A stretch of 64,000 bases of DNA from Motacilla alba alba (GCF_015832195.1 NC_052026.1:9407619-9471618); one strand, 5' to 3'. Numbered from the stretch's first letter, positions 26,501 through 39,136 are shown. The notes: generated by a model from the sequence alone, not told the origin. Numbers and translations: made by a program.

Positions 26501-27677
26501 AATAGAGTGACTCTGCTGAAGTCAGGTTTCTACAGTGAAATTTCCACTGGCCCCTAAAGATGAGGATAGTAGAATCCTAATTTTCTGCAAATCCTTTTAT
26601 TAGCAGCAAGAAAAACATTAAGAAGTACTCAGAATTAAGACAGATACAGACTCCAGAAAAACACAAGTACAGATGTTGATGTCAGCTTTGACAGCTACAC
26701 TGCTGACTGGCATATGCATGTTGACAGCTGAAGAAGAAGGGCTAAAGTAGGAGGAGAAAAATATTCCAATTCAATTTAATTGATGTAAATGACTAAGACA
26801 TAAGTAAACTATAACATGAGCTATGAAACAGGAACACCAGATGCATGCAAATTTAAGTTCTTTGTGAATTTTTATATTAAATATATAACAGTAAGTGATT
26901 CAAAGTCATCCTCTCTAACTGTAGGTATATTTTTCAAATCATTCTAAGGAAAAATACTGCATTTACAATGAAGAAAATGCAGTAAGAACTAAGTTCAGTT
27001 CATACACTGAAACAGTTAATTACATAATGGATCATTTCAGTAAATGCTGATAGCCCAAAAACTCTTTAGCCTAGAAATTATCTGGGAAATACATTCAAGG
27101 ACTGCTATTTTGCTATACTTCAGGGAGCAACACACATTTCCTAGATTTATCCCTCTGCTCCCCATTATCCCTTGTTCATAAAATATTCCCAGTTCAATAT
27201 TTTATGAACAAAACTGCAAAAGACAGGTTTCTGTTTCTTATGAACATTAGATTATCTCAATTTGATTTGCTCCGTGCTTCTTGATGCACCCTTCTGGCTA
27301 AGGAAAGTGCTCAGAGATCTTGCAGAACTTTGGCAAAAATAATGAAGTTTCTGGAAAGTTTTTCTGAAATCACTGCCAAACTTGTTCAGCAGTTACCATA
27401 TTTGTGACTATCAGTGAGTATATAATTTCATGATGGATCTACATTGAAGCCTAGTTAAAATAACTTATTTATACACTGAGATCATCAAAGTAAATAAAGA
27501 TCAAGCTTTCCAAAACATTAGTTCTAGTCCACCTTCAAATCAAACTACAACTTCAAATAAATTTTGAATTCTTTTAGCTGCTGCTGTCCTGCATGACACT
27601 TAAATTTTAAAAAACAGAAAAAAAGTTTACGATTTTTGTCAATTTGTTTTATTCTCCAGGTTAAAAAAAGTTTCTTC
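20551..27677. other. AT-rich non-coding stretch
   Basis: No gene or transposon is recognised. About 21470-21740 carries TTTTGCAT, CATGCAA and ATTGCATG POU/octamer-like words and could be a conserved element. Positions 22135-22144 and 22153-22162 are two copies of GACAGACAAA. At 25213-25225 a CACGTG E-box directly abuts an M-box-like TCATGTG. The ORFs here (for example 24380-24577 and 25493-25735, minus strand) lack clear paired splice signals. Confidence 0.45.
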
Positions 27678-27683
27678 TCTGAC
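27678..27683. repeat. Target-site duplication, left copy
   Basis: TCTGAC immediately before the LTR is repeated exactly after it (28350-28355). A 6-bp duplication is the size produced by ERVK/alpharetrovirus-class integrases. Confidence 0.9.
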
Positions 27684-27796
27684 TGTGGGGTTTCACCCTC
27701 GGATTGGGATGACCCTAAAAGATGGAAAAGTCCCTCCTCCAACCCGTGCCTTCAAAGAAAGACTCAGTAGTCTTCTGTTGTCTGTTCTCAAGGTTG

Positions 27797-27802
27797 TTTA
27801 TT
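27797..27802 (-). promoter_or_regulatory. LTR polyadenylation signal AATAAA
   Basis: On the minus strand this reads AATAAA, about 100 bp downstream of the LTR TATA box. That is the usual spacing for a short R region. It marks the R/U5 side of the LTR. Confidence 0.75.
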
Positions 27803-27897
27803 GTTGGTTATCTACAAGATTCTTCTCCCTGAACTGCTGTGGCCCGTTCAGCAGCTCAGACAAAGGCACACTGCCCTCCCAGGGGGCTGGTGCCATC

Positions 27898-27904
27898 TTT
27901 TATA
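27898..27904 (-). promoter_or_regulatory. LTR TATA box
   Basis: TATAAAA on the minus strand lies about 450 bp into the LTR from its 5' end. It would place transcription start near 27870, pointing towards lower coordinates, and could act as an alternative promoter for flanking minus-strand sequence. Confidence 0.75.
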
Positions 27905-28088
27905 TCATATATTACGTACTACATGTTTATACTTTTTCCCCAATACCTACTATCTATGTTGAATGGTGACTTTCTACTCTAAACCAATCTGTGAGTGCCA
28001 ACAACACCAAAGACATGGAGGCTAGGAAGGAGAAAGAAAGAGGACAGGGCACACCCAAGTCCCTCCATCTTAGAATCCCCGACCCCCA

Positions 28089-28137
28089 TGTACAAAACTT
28101 GGATCCCTGTGTACAAGGCTTAAAACCCCCCTGTACA
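28089..28137. repeat. Three TGTACA words in LTR U3
   Basis: TGTACA occurs at 28089-28094, 28110-28115 and 28132-28137, spaced 21 and 22 bp apart, about two helical turns. This phased arrangement inside U3 resembles an enhancer repeat for a dimeric factor. The factor is unknown. Confidence 0.6.
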
Positions 28138-28317
28138 GCACTCAAAAATCCTACCCTTTACTTCATGACTACTTCTACTACAATATCTAAACTTTTGTGA
28201 CTTCTTGTTCTTCCTGCAAAGTTGGTAAACTGTTCCATGGGTCAGATTCAAAGCCACAGGGGTCTCTGGCTGCATGCCAGGGTCTCAGATGCTTTTGACC
28301 TGGGTCTGGAACGTCCG

Positions 28318-28338
28318 AGAATGTCTGTGGGACATTCT
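28318..28338. repeat. Inverted repeat near the LTR 5' end
   Basis: AGAATGTC and GACATTCT are exact reverse complements separated by TGTGG, close to the U3 terminus. It may be a factor-binding palindrome or a leftover of LTR-end structure. Confidence 0.75.
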
Positions 28339-28349
28339 GAGTTCCGACA

Positions 28350-28355
28350 TCTGAC
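28350..28355. repeat. Target-site duplication, right copy
   Basis: TCTGAC matches the copy at 27678-27683 exactly and fixes the right boundary of the LTR. Confidence 0.9.
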
Positions 28356-28859
28356 AAACTAAACAAAAATAAACCAAAATTAAAATGTCTATTTGGGACA
28401 AAATGAAATGCCTTTACAGCATTTTAGCTACTTATGAAAAGCAAAGGCTTCTGCAGGTTGGAAATGTGGGGATAGATGAAAAGAAGGTGGGAGGCAGACT
28501 CAGCATTTTGATATTTCAACATGTCTTTTTTACTTGATGTTCACCAAATTTAACCTGAATTCATTATCACTTTTAGGTGCCAAGAATCTGCCAAGAATGC
28601 TCAGTGAATTGGTATTTATCAGGAAAAAATAATATGAACAGAGGTCATCCAGATATCTACTGTGACTTTAATTATCCCAAGAGTAATGCCCATTAGATTC
28701 TGTGTTTTAAAGAATCATCATGGAAGAACAAATATAATGTTTGAAATAAACTACATTACCTTTTTTTTCCCCCTCATCCACAGAATCATGTTCAAACCAA
28801 CTGTTGTGGAGCAGATATATTACACACTCACAGGCAAACCACCTGCATGGGCAGAAAGC

Positions 28860-29170
28860 CCCTGAAACACACAGTTCACAGCACAGGCTTCCTTGTGTCC
28901 CTCCTGGTCCTGGGCTGCTCCCACACAGGGGGTGCCCATGAGATGTGGATGGACAGGGCCACTGCTGCTGACCACCCTGAGGCCTCTTCCCCTCAGGGTC
29001 CTGCAGCTGGAGTTGCCTGAGTGCTCCCTGACATTCTCCTTGCGAAGCTCCCTCCCAAGGCAAGCTCGGACCATGCACATTGTCCTTGTAAATAAGGGGC
29101 AAGTGGGCTCTGAGTTAGGCTGGAGTTGACTCCAGCCATGGGACAGCTTGCCCAGACCACAGCCCACACT
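28860..29170. other. GC-rich, CpG-poor block
   Basis: About 300 bp are much richer in G+C than the flanks, with CCTGG, GGGCTG and CTGCAG words but little CpG. Minus-strand ORFs of 131 and 133 codons run through it, but several frames are open at once and translations are Gly/Ser/Pro-rich, so I do not call a gene. It could be an old LTR or retroposon fragment, since GC-rich blocks in this window are rare and sharply bounded. Confidence 0.35.
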
Positions 29171-32100
29171 CTTGAGATCTTCACGACAAAGTAAATTGCC
29201 AGCCAGACTGAACAGCCTCAACTGGCCACAAGATCTCTGCTTTGAGGTGGAGTCAAGAGAGCCCTAAGCGTTGCAAAACCACTGCTGGAATAACACTCCT
29301 GCATTCTGCTCTGTACTTCTCCACAGATCATCAGAGGACTCTGAGCTGCAAGCTGTTTATGCCAAGAGCTGGACCCCACTTAAATCAGAATCCCAAAATC
29401 AGTGAACAGGAAAACTAAGGAATATTATTAACTTAATTTTTAAAATACTGGACACACACACGTGCACACAAAAGGTCAACCAGGCAAGTCAGGGGGAAGT
29501 CTGTTTCATGTGTGCTCCTATTTTGAAGGCTCAGTATTTGTGAATGAAACATATTATTTCAGTCCTCAAATCTGTGTACAATTTACTATGAAATGTTGAT
29601 TCATAATTCTTCTCAAGCTTTTAATGCAGGAATTATATGTATATTTCAAGATAACGATACAGGCCACTTCATAAACACTGTCTTTGATGCAAAAGATCAG
29701 ACAACTGTTACTGGCTTTTATTAGTGGAGGAGGAAAGTGAGGCTTGGCGTCAGCAGACAGACTATTGTATGTACAAGATCTGTGACTTAAGTTTACTCCA
29801 AGTTGGCTCCTTTGTAAATTCCCCAGGCTCTATGAAATCTAGAGCTGAGGCTGATAAAAACACTGAAAAATAAAAAGGCATCCAAAAAAGCATTTTATAA
29901 ATGCAGCATATTTTATAAAAAGCAATTTCAAATCTGCTCCAGGTAGACACATAAAATCTTATGAATAAGTTCAAAGCATGGTTAGAAAACTTTTATGCAC
30001 TCCCTTAAAATAAAAAAGAATGCATATGCATGTTTGGAGAATCTTTGATATAGGTATATGTGTGCACACAACTGAGTCTGAATTAGTTTCCTTGGTATGA
30101 ATATGTAAACGTCAGGTTTTGCTAAATAAATAACTTTTATTTTTGCTCTGACAAACAGATGCTGCAGCAGCAGATACCCAAGCTCTCTACTTGAGTCACA
30201 GTGCTCTCCATTTTCTGGGAAGTTCCAGTTGTAATGAGCCAATATAGGGAACTGCCCTAGTAGCATACTGATGGAACCACTCCTCTGTCCCAAGGGGCCA
30301 AACTGCCTGGGGCAGGGGCAGGTGGTGGAAAAGGCCACGCTTGTGGGAAATCTGGTTCACTGGGCCTCACAGAAAATAACTGTTCATGAGATCCTTACAC
30401 ATTAAATGTAAAGGTGGGTTCTTGTGGTGGAAACTCCAAGAAGCAGCTGTGAAAGAAGCTGTTGTTCCTGCTCCTCAACAGTGAAACCCCCAGACCTCTG
30501 AAGGCTTAAAGGATTAATCATGAGCTGTTGGTAACAACTAATGTATTTTTTCTATAATATATCTCTAATTATTCCAGTACTACTTATGATATTGAAATAG
30601 ATTAGCATTAGTTGATGAAAAAGTACTTCCTTTCATCCTGCTCATCATCTATCAAGAACAGAGACCCCTTGTGCAAGCCTGCTAAATTCCTTGTTTAAAG
30701 GGAGGGAGGGGAAGGAGGTGTAAACATGTTAACTCACTCTTTCAGAATCAGATTTTGTGTATTCCAATAGACTGGTTTTTTTAATCACTGTTATTGCAAA
30801 CCTTTATATTACTGGCTTAATGCACTTAGTATCTACAGAACAGTATTTTCAGCATCCATTTAAGGTATGCTGCCATTAAAGTATGGAATTACCACCAGGA
30901 TACCATGATTCAGCCACATGACAGTGAAAGCAGAATATGGGGTAAGGGCTCTTCTCCTAACTCCTAACCTTGAAACCCACACAGGAGAGCCATGCAGTGG
31001 CTAAAGGAATCAGTTACCAGGAGCTCATCTAAATGAGTGTGATTCTGGGACCCACCACTCCATCACCAGCTCTAGGTACTGGGGCTTACCCTGCAAAACC
31101 TGTGGGTATAGAATTGAATTTCATATAGAAAAAAGGCAAAGTTTACAAACAATCATCTTTAGAATGAATTACAGGCTTATTATAAGGTGTAACAGAAAGA
31201 GCCCAGCCTTCGATAAACAGATATTTCAACTGTTCCATGAAAAATATTTGAACACTTAATGAGAATGGAAATTTGGTTAAGATACCTGACTAAAAAGGAG
31301 GGAAACTGTATTCTCCTCTATGCTTTGTCCTAGAGCTTCTGAATAATGACCTATAAATCTTTGATTCAAACAATAAATTCATGAGTTTTTCCAGCAAGAA
31401 GCAGTGGCTTAAGTACTTACTACTCAATTCACTGCTTCTCTTACTGCTGTTTCTGATATTCACCTGGCATACTGGAATTGGGTTAAATATAACGAGGCAA
31501 AGATGAACATTTGAAAGACACATCTGTTTCAAGTACCATATTTGATAAAATATCCACCTTTGAGTATGGTATTAACCCAAATATTTTTCTTACTCTGGGT
31601 TTACCATCTACCCTCTACAGCCTGGAACAGGATGTGGAACCAAGAATGACTCAAAAATATACATTTGGAAAGGCATGAGGTAATATTCTGAGTAAAATAA
31701 TCCCTGACAGCAACATACAGAGCATTTAAAGAGACAGATGAGCAGATAAAGTGAGGTAATATGGGCCAGTGTAATTTCATCAATCACAATTGGAACATGG
31801 CACCCTTTGGAACAGCACTGGCACATGGGAGCCTCTTGGAACAGCACAAAGGGGAAGATGAGGAATCATTCATCAGTGCTTCTGACCTCCAGAGAAAAGC
31901 AAAAATATCAGAGGCTGGGAAGTAGCTGTTTAGCATCCCCTTATTTACCCACTTCATTTAGTAAATGTATTAAATTAAACTGCAGATGTTCTGCTGTCAG
32001 CACAGCAGGGTAGAGGCAGAGTATTAGCAGGCTCTTTCCTGATAGAAACATTTTATGTACTGTAAATAAACAAACACCATTTTGTTAATTAGTAAATGAA

Positions 32101-35100
32101 TTATTTTTCAAAAATGCTCCACTGGGCTCTTTATAGCCCAAGCTACTGTAGTTCCTATTTTTAACAGAGACCTTGCAATCAAAGAGGGAAAACATTCAAG
32201 CTCTAGGAAATTTAGCTCTTGAACACTAATTATCACTATTCCAATCATGTTTTAAGCTAAATATTTTATTAGTACTTCTAAAATCAAAATCACAGTAACA
32301 AGACTGAAAAGGAAACCAGACTGAAAGGAAAATAACTTAAGAAAAATACCAGCAATATCAAGTTCATGTAACTAATTTCATTAAAAAAATTATATTATTA
32401 ATGATCAGAGGGAGATTTCCTAATAAATTTAAACCCATAGACTCATATCAACCATCCATGTACTGATATAAGAAATCACAATGAAAGACTTATGGAAAAA
32501 GAGTCCATTTATAGTTGAGAGAAAAACACACAGAAAAACAACCCCAAAGTAAACCTTGTATCTGACAGCTACATTTCATTGCATCATTGTGCTCATTTGT
32601 TCCAACTTGCTGGCTCAGTAAAGTTTTTAATAGACAGATGGCTAATTTTATAATTTCAACCCAATTTCTTACTGGACCAACTCCAAAGATCCAGTGTTAG
32701 TGTAATGCCATGGATAAAGGTCAACAGAATAAGAGGAGAACATATGCTAATGTCAGCACTTCACGTAGTCTTCTTTAACAGAATATACAGTGCTAAGCTG
32801 AGGGATTTGCACTGGCTCAACACTAACACCATATGGGTGGCCTGCTGAAAAGTAATGATGGCCTAAGCATAGAATCTTAATCAGGTACTGATGGCCAATG
32901 AATCAAATAGCACCACACAAGTAATCACTAAGTGATTAAAAAAAATTACGGAAGATGTATTGCTGAAATTACTCTGCTAACTAGAGAAGTGATTTTGTCT
33001 TAACTAAAGCCTGCCACATCACAACCTCTTAATCTTAACCCCAATCTTTTTTATCTTCATACAAATCCTTCACAAATAAAAGGAGCTCAATTTTTGGTTG
33101 TCATGAACATTTTTGTGCATAAGGAAAATGTACTTGCAATTTAATAACTCTACATTATTGATTTTAAGAACTTGTGAAAGGTGCACATCAAGGGTCACAT
33201 TCCTCTCTGTTAACTGCAGTAAGCAATAGGAAAACTTCTTGCAAATTTCATAGACAAGCCTATATTTATTTAAAAAACATTTTTAAGTGATGGAATTACT
33301 TGGTTTTATTAGGTAAGCAAGGCTTGGCTCTGTAGTCTCTGCCTAATGATTGTACCATACATTACTGCTGCACATGTTAAAATGCTGCTCACTACACATG
33401 GCAGGTTGCACCACCTCACAGACATCTGTGCTGTGTGGAGGCAGGATATTCTGCATATCCTTCACTTTCTTTAGGAAAAAAATGCTGCCTGCTTAAGATA
33501 GGCTTGAATATAACTGCAACTTATCAGACGCAAGGCCATAAGATCAATGATTAAATAGATTTGATTTCCCAAATAAATAAATCAATAATCTCTTAGTTGA
33601 GGAGTTGCAGACAGTTTCCTCAAAGGGGGAGGTACAGAAATGCCTGACAAGTTGTACCATTACACCTATAAACCCAGAAAATGAGTTCCCCTTCTCACCC
33701 CATCTTCAATTCCACAATTTATTTCACAGAGAATACACAGCTAAAGCAATCTCTGTAATCTGATCTTAAAAGGAGCAGTCTCTTCCCTTCCCATCTTGTC
33801 AGATATGTATTTTCATTTTTTCCTCCTCCATTTGGCTCAGCAGAATATGGAAAATTTTCCATTGATGATAGGAAAAATGGAATAGCTTTACATAAGATCA
33901 GGAAGAAGAGAGGTTTGCATCTAAATGAAACAGAGGGTAGGAGGGAAGGGGTTTCTAAAACTGCCTCCTTCACTCTCACATTAGCATAGATGTTTTGTGA
34001 AGGAAGACTCTGAAAGTTATCTGCTTCAATCTGCAAGGAGATGAGATGATTCCAGTTTTGAGCACACAGATGTTTGGTTTGTGTACAGTTGATTTACATG
34101 CATCTAACTGGGGGAATGGGGGGCTGGGAACAGGATGTACAGAAAAGAACTCAGACCAGAATGCTTTTTCTTCAAAAACTGCTGTAATCTTTTAAAAATA
34201 AGCAGTTACACTTGAAAGAAATAGTTTCAAATAATTGACCTTGATACTCTTAATTCTGAAGTAGTGGACAGACACTGTCCACTGTGTTATCAACACTAAC
34301 TGATATGAACACAAGATATTTTTGTAAATAGAGGTTTTGAATTAAAGTTGTATCCTTCTTTTCATGGAACACAGTTTACACTAAGAAACACTTCACCATG
34401 CAGATGGGCTGCCCTCACAAAAGGAGAAAAGAGATTTGAGAAGTGTTTCAAATCCTCTTTTATGAAAACTTGATCAATTCTAAACCCAAGTAGTCCCTGC
34501 AAAGAACTTTGTTCCCTAAATTTCACTTCCTGAAAATGACTACCAACCCTTTCAGGCATGCCCACAGGAATTTATTCAAAACAAAATGAGTAAGTGGAAC
34601 AAAGCCTAAGATTCTATCTATAGAAACCAGCTTTCAATAATGCCAGGAAAATACTCTCAGAATACAACTTTTGCAAATAATTGCTTCTATCATAGTATTT
34701 TGAATAGTTTATTTAAATATCCATAAAATATTGCTTTTTTTTTTTATCCAATAAGTACTGAAAGCAGATTCCCTTATAGTGGTAGAGTTCTCTGATTCAT
34801 ATTTAAAATTAATGTGGGAAAGTGAGAGACTCATACTCTAGAGTAAAACTTCTGCATAAAGCTTAGAATCAATGCAAAGAAAACTGTTTTCAAGAGATAA
34901 AAGTGATTTACAACAGAAAAATCTCAAGGTAACTCAAAGATTATTTGAAACTGGCCAAGGAATGAAATCCTTACAAGCTTTTTAATATTCAAACCTGAAT
35001 AACTATAGTCTGTAGTTTTGCTGCTAATATGAAATGTTCTCACTAAATTTAAATATTGTGAAAAAACATTCAGACTAAAAACAAAACACAGCTTAAAGAA

Positions 35101-35209
35101 ATGTCAGACATGTACAAAATTACTGTGAAAGAGGAAAAAGAAGAAAGAAAGCCCCCCAGAAATTAGGCCAGTTTTTAGGCTACAAGCCAACTGTTTGCTC
35201 TACTTTGCT
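29171..35209. other. AT-rich non-coding stretch
   Basis: No gene or recognisable transposon. The largest ORFs (29982-30338 and 33719-34036, both minus) lack paired splice signals and read as chance frames. A degenerate repeat at 31807-31847 is listed separately. Confidence 0.45.
31807..31847. repeat. Two copies of a 12-mer, 29 bp apart
   Basis: TTGGAACAGCAC occurs at 31807-31818 and 31836-31847. A weaker relative (TTGGAACATGGCAC) lies just upstream near 31791, so this looks like a decayed minisatellite of about three units. Confidence 0.7.
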
Positions 35210-35580
35210 TTATTTATTAGTTCTTAAGGTATTTAAAACTTCGGCATTAAAACTGGAGAATGATTTGCAAATGAATGCAGTTGCAGTTGTGAAAATATAA
35301 CTCACAGCTGAATGTGGGTTATTCAGACAAATGGCTGCTTTGTTAGAGGAGGGGAAGTGAAGTTCTGTGTTAATTTATTACAAACTGCAGCATTTCAACC
35401 CTGATGTCCAGGCAACAATGTTTTTTATTTCAAGTAATTTATAAGTACTTCCCATAGCACTTAACAGTGATGTCTTTGGCTGTTTCACCATGGTACTAGA
35501 GTGTATATGTATTTACTGTGGGAATTTGTTTTTAATAAAAGTGTTGTAAGGCATTTTTATTCCTTCTCTTTGTTACATTA
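35210..35580. promoter_or_regulatory. Candidate regulatory element
   Basis: Balanced composition with a palindromic ATTTGCAAAT at 35263-35272 (POU octamer- or C/EBP-like), an AACAATG SOX-like site at 35414-35420 and several TTTATT/TTAATTTATTA homeodomain-like words. It resembles vertebrate conserved non-coding elements. Only alignment to other species can confirm it. Confidence 0.28.
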
Positions 35581-38500
35581 GAAACATTCTCTGCATAAGT
35601 AATGTATTTTTTCCCACTTGAAAGGCAGCAGATTATGGCCAGCACTGTTTTTGGTTGTGTAAAATGATGACAGGCTAAGTGATTTCTCAACCAAAGCAAG
35701 TTGTTTCACTTGTCATGATTTAATTCTCCCCCCCTCCACTTTAATACTGGTGATGGTGCATGACTTCTTTAAGGTCCCTGTGTTGGTGCTATCTTGTCAG
35801 TGCCCAGATAAAAGCTGGTCAATATGTAAATGAGAAAACAGAAAAAGAACTGCAATGTTGGATGTACCAAAAGTAACTGTGGCATTTTTGAAGAAGTGAT
35901 GACCATCCTGCCATGTCAAGAGCTGAAATTGCTTCAGCAGTTCATCTTTATGACAGAAAAAAAGAAAAAAAATTACAGGTAATTTTCATTTAACTTCGGT
36001 TTAGATGAATATTCAACCAATGGATATTGCTACACTTTTGTAAGGGCCTAAAAACCTAGACATGAGAAATGTTTTCATTCATTTAGGTAATGTATCACTC
36101 AAAATAGTCCTGAAATACGTTTATCCTCATGCTCTTATACCATTTGTTTCAAAGGGTTGAGTTGTTGCAGCAAATATAATAATTTTAATGTAACTTAGTT
36201 TTGAATGTCATGCTTCAGAGGCTTTTGCAGAATTATTACAGCAGGAGAAAAAAGTACAGGCCAAATATATCTTCATTTAAGTCCCTTAACACTGGTTAGT
36301 ACGAAACATCTGATTTCTTTTTGTCCTAGATTATGCTGCTTTAACACGAAGAGTATTTATGAATAATACCATGATAAAGTTTTTAAAAGAGTTGTTTTAC
36401 ACTAATAAAGTAAAAGAGTTGATAGATACTGAAATATATAAGAAACCTGCAGGTAACAAGTCTGTTTCCTTGGACAAATTTAAAACTATCAACTTTCTGA
36501 GCCTCTGCTCTAAGGTTCAGACTCCCGCTTAAACACAGAGGGTGAGATTCTTGGCAATGCTTGCTGGTTTTTAGTTCTCCTTTTAACTTTTTAGAAAAAA
36601 CCTTCAAAACAAAAAGATTGCTGAAGTGAAAGCCTCAATTCTTCAGTTTGCAGACTCATGCCTGGAATTTTATTGGCCCAATCCTAACATTCAGTCCACT
36701 GTCAGCTACTTTATGTCTACTGCAAGCCACTTCGACATTATTTATCAGAAACATTCTTGAGCAATTCTTGCGTAAAAATTCTGCAGAAAGCTTGTCATCT
36801 TTGGTAAAAAAAAATTGTTTAATCATTTTTTTTCATGTCTTTGCTTTATCCTCTTCAAAGCAGAGAGAGGAAAAAAAAACCAAGAAAAAGCTCCCATAAA
36901 AATGCTCTTAAGATGCAATGCAGGGAAATGCGAAATTTCACGTCAGAATATAAGTGCATATTTGGCATTGTTTTAGAATAATTTCCATAAAACTAAGCAA
37001 ACACCTAAAAGTTCTCTCCCCAGTGGAAACTTGAGGCTGTTACATTTTCTGTAATCTTAGTGCTTTTCAGTAAAAGGAAATGGAGTTTTTGGTTTGGCTC
37101 AGCAATTTATCTCAAAAACCTTTTATTTTTCTTCTCTTGTACAATGCCAAGTATATTTATATCCTAATTCTGAATTATTCTAATATATTACGTGTGACCA
37201 CATCATAAACCCTGACAGCAGCTTTTCATATTTAAAATGGCAAAAAAGGCTTTCCTGCTCCCAGTCTGAGTATCCATCTCCACAAACACCACACAGAAAC
37301 AGTATGGGGAAGAAAACCCTGCAGAACCACCTGTGTTCCCCATGGATGGAACTGAGTTACCAGCCAGTGTGCCTGCAGTGCCAAGGGAGAAGCACAGCAT
37401 CCATGGAGCAAAGTTAAAACAGCAGACAGCAAATTCCTGTGCATTTGTGAGGCTGGTTCCCGGTGTTACATCACAAGCTACAAGGACTGTGAAATATGGT
37501 TTATAGAGAATTAGTTTTTTATTGATAGAGATGGAGAAATTGGAGTGCGAAATACCAGCATGTGGTTATTCCTATGTGTTCTCAACTCTCTAGCTGAAGT
37601 TGAAGACAATGGACATCCTTTACAATGCAATGTTCCCTGTGAAAGTTTCTGTACATTGAAGTGGATTACAAAGGAAATACCCCAACAACTTCTAGAACAT
37701 GTCAAAATCATATGCATTTCAGTAACAGCTAAGGGAGTTTACTAATTTTGTGCATATCCACTGGAGTTCTTCAAAACATGAAACCGTTAGGGTATATCAG
37801 AAATTAGTGGGACTCAAAAAGAGGCATTTGGATGATAATGGAGCTCATGAAAGAAGCACTCCTCCTTAACAGCAGGACTCAGTGGGGGACAAGGCATCTG
37901 TTTCATGAAAAATTAAGACTTTGCATTATGCTGCTTTTCAATGAGAAACAAAACTAATACCTGCTGTCATTTACCAGGAAAAAAATTGTCAGAAAGTACC
38001 ACATATCTCATTGACTCAACAGCTTGGTGATCAGAGGTATTCATCAAAATTTTAGAAACATCACATCCTAAATGAAAAACCAAACCAAACAACCTCAATC
38101 CCAACTACGTTGATTTTCCAAGCTGTCAGTGTGCCCTGTCCACTTTTCTAGACAGTTCCTAAAATACATCAAGAATTCCTCTGAAGAAACTTGAGCTGCC
38201 TGAAAAGGTACCTGACATTTATGCAACTTTATGCTTCTTTCCTCTCATTCTTGGATTTTTGTTTGCCTGCTATTAGTGTTTTTGCAAATGGAAAGGGGCC
38301 TACAGATAATTCTTCCTGAAAGTCTCTAAGAATTGCATTCAATAAATATTTTAGGCAAACAGATACTGAATAAGTTTAAAAGCGGTAAAGAAAGATGGTT
38401 TAAATAACCTTCCTTCAGCCATTGTCACATGTCCACCCTCAGTGGTTGTTTGTGGAACCATTTTCTTGGTTTTGAGCCTGTGCATGCTTTGAATTTTTTT

Positions 38501-39041
38501 TAGGAGTGGGTAAAGGAGACAGATAAAACCAGTGAAGAGAAAATAATCTACTTGCAGAGTGTGTTTTGGCAGGTAAATAAGCTTATGTTAAGTTACATCT
38601 TATACTCCCACTTAGGTTGCTTCAAGACAGTCTAGACAGGCACACAAGAAATGATCCAAAGAAACTCTGAAGCACGCTAAGTAGGGCACACAGTGTGGGA
38701 TACACCCACATTAAAGCTGTCTCCACATACTTCAGCTGCCTTGCATGCATGCATGCAGATACAATTTTAAATGCTACCAGAGTTTTTGTTCTCCTTGCTG
38801 TGCAATGCAGTTTTTATTGCCACAACCTCTGTTAACATCCCGGGGAAGGTTCCAGGAGCTATGAAATAGGCTGTAACATCAGAAAGTCTTGATCTGTCTT
38901 TTGGGATCTCCAGTGTTCAGGTATTGTCCAGATTATTTCCAGACATTTCATCACACCATGCTGATTGGAAGTATTTTTTTTTAATCTGCATAATTTGATT
39001 GTCAGTTTTTCTCTCTACAGAGCACCAAAAATACTTGGTAC
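35581..39041. other. AT-rich non-coding stretch
   Basis: No gene is recognised. A four-unit TGCA run at 38742-38757 is listed separately. Short ORFs near 37.2-37.7 kb overlap on both strands and do not look coding. Confidence 0.45.
38742..38757. repeat. (TGCA)4 microsatellite
   Basis: Four exact TGCA units, self-complementary, forming a 16-bp palindrome. Confidence 0.9.
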
Positions 39042-39129
39042 CTTATTCTACTCCCAAGGCACAGCTCATAACTGCTGGGATCACCACCACCAAACTTCAG
39101 ACTCACACTAAACTGCTTAGATGCATCTC
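39042..39129 (-). other. Exon-like island beside a homopolymer
   Basis: On the minus strand 88 open bases lie between an acceptor-like T-run ending ACCCCAG and a donor-like AATAAG|GTACC. The frame includes FSVSLKFGGGDPSSYELC. The acceptor is strong only because a 22-base A-run on the plus strand (T on the minus strand) happens to be adjacent. I rate it probably fortuitous and do not recognise the peptide. Confidence 0.1.
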
Positions 39130-39136
39130 CTGGGGT

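Larger units (their letters stand above)
27684..28349 (-). mobile_element. Solo LTR of an endogenous retrovirus
   Basis: This 666-bp element has retroviral LTR ends: on the minus strand it begins TGTCGG and ends CCCACA, and exact TCTGAC duplications flank it. The control signals fit minus orientation. A TATA box (TATAAAA) sits at 27898-27904 and an AATAAA poly(A) signal at 27797-27802. This gives a U3 of roughly 450-470 bp, a short R of about 90 bp and a U5 of about 100 bp. U3 carries three TGTACA words at 21-22 bp spacing and an 8-bp-arm inverted repeat near its start. No primer-binding site, gag, pol or env follows, so this is a solo LTR left by recombination between the two LTRs of a provirus. 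The intact duplications suggest a fairly young insertion. The 6-bp TSD suggests an ERVK/alpharetrovirus-like family; the exact family name needs a library search. ORFs inside it are not genes. Confidence 0.93.

Noticed and set aside
27685..28200. Several ORFs on both strands between 27685 and 28200
   Set aside because: They lie inside the solo LTR, which does not encode protein.
28707..29221. Two overlapping minus-strand ORFs of 131 and 133 codons
   Set aside because: They run in different frames through the same GC-rich block; simultaneous openness of several frames is a composition effect.
34362..34565. 67-codon minus-strand ORF with protein-like composition
   Set aside because: No acceptor of quality precedes it and the only nearby donor is weak; length is well within chance.
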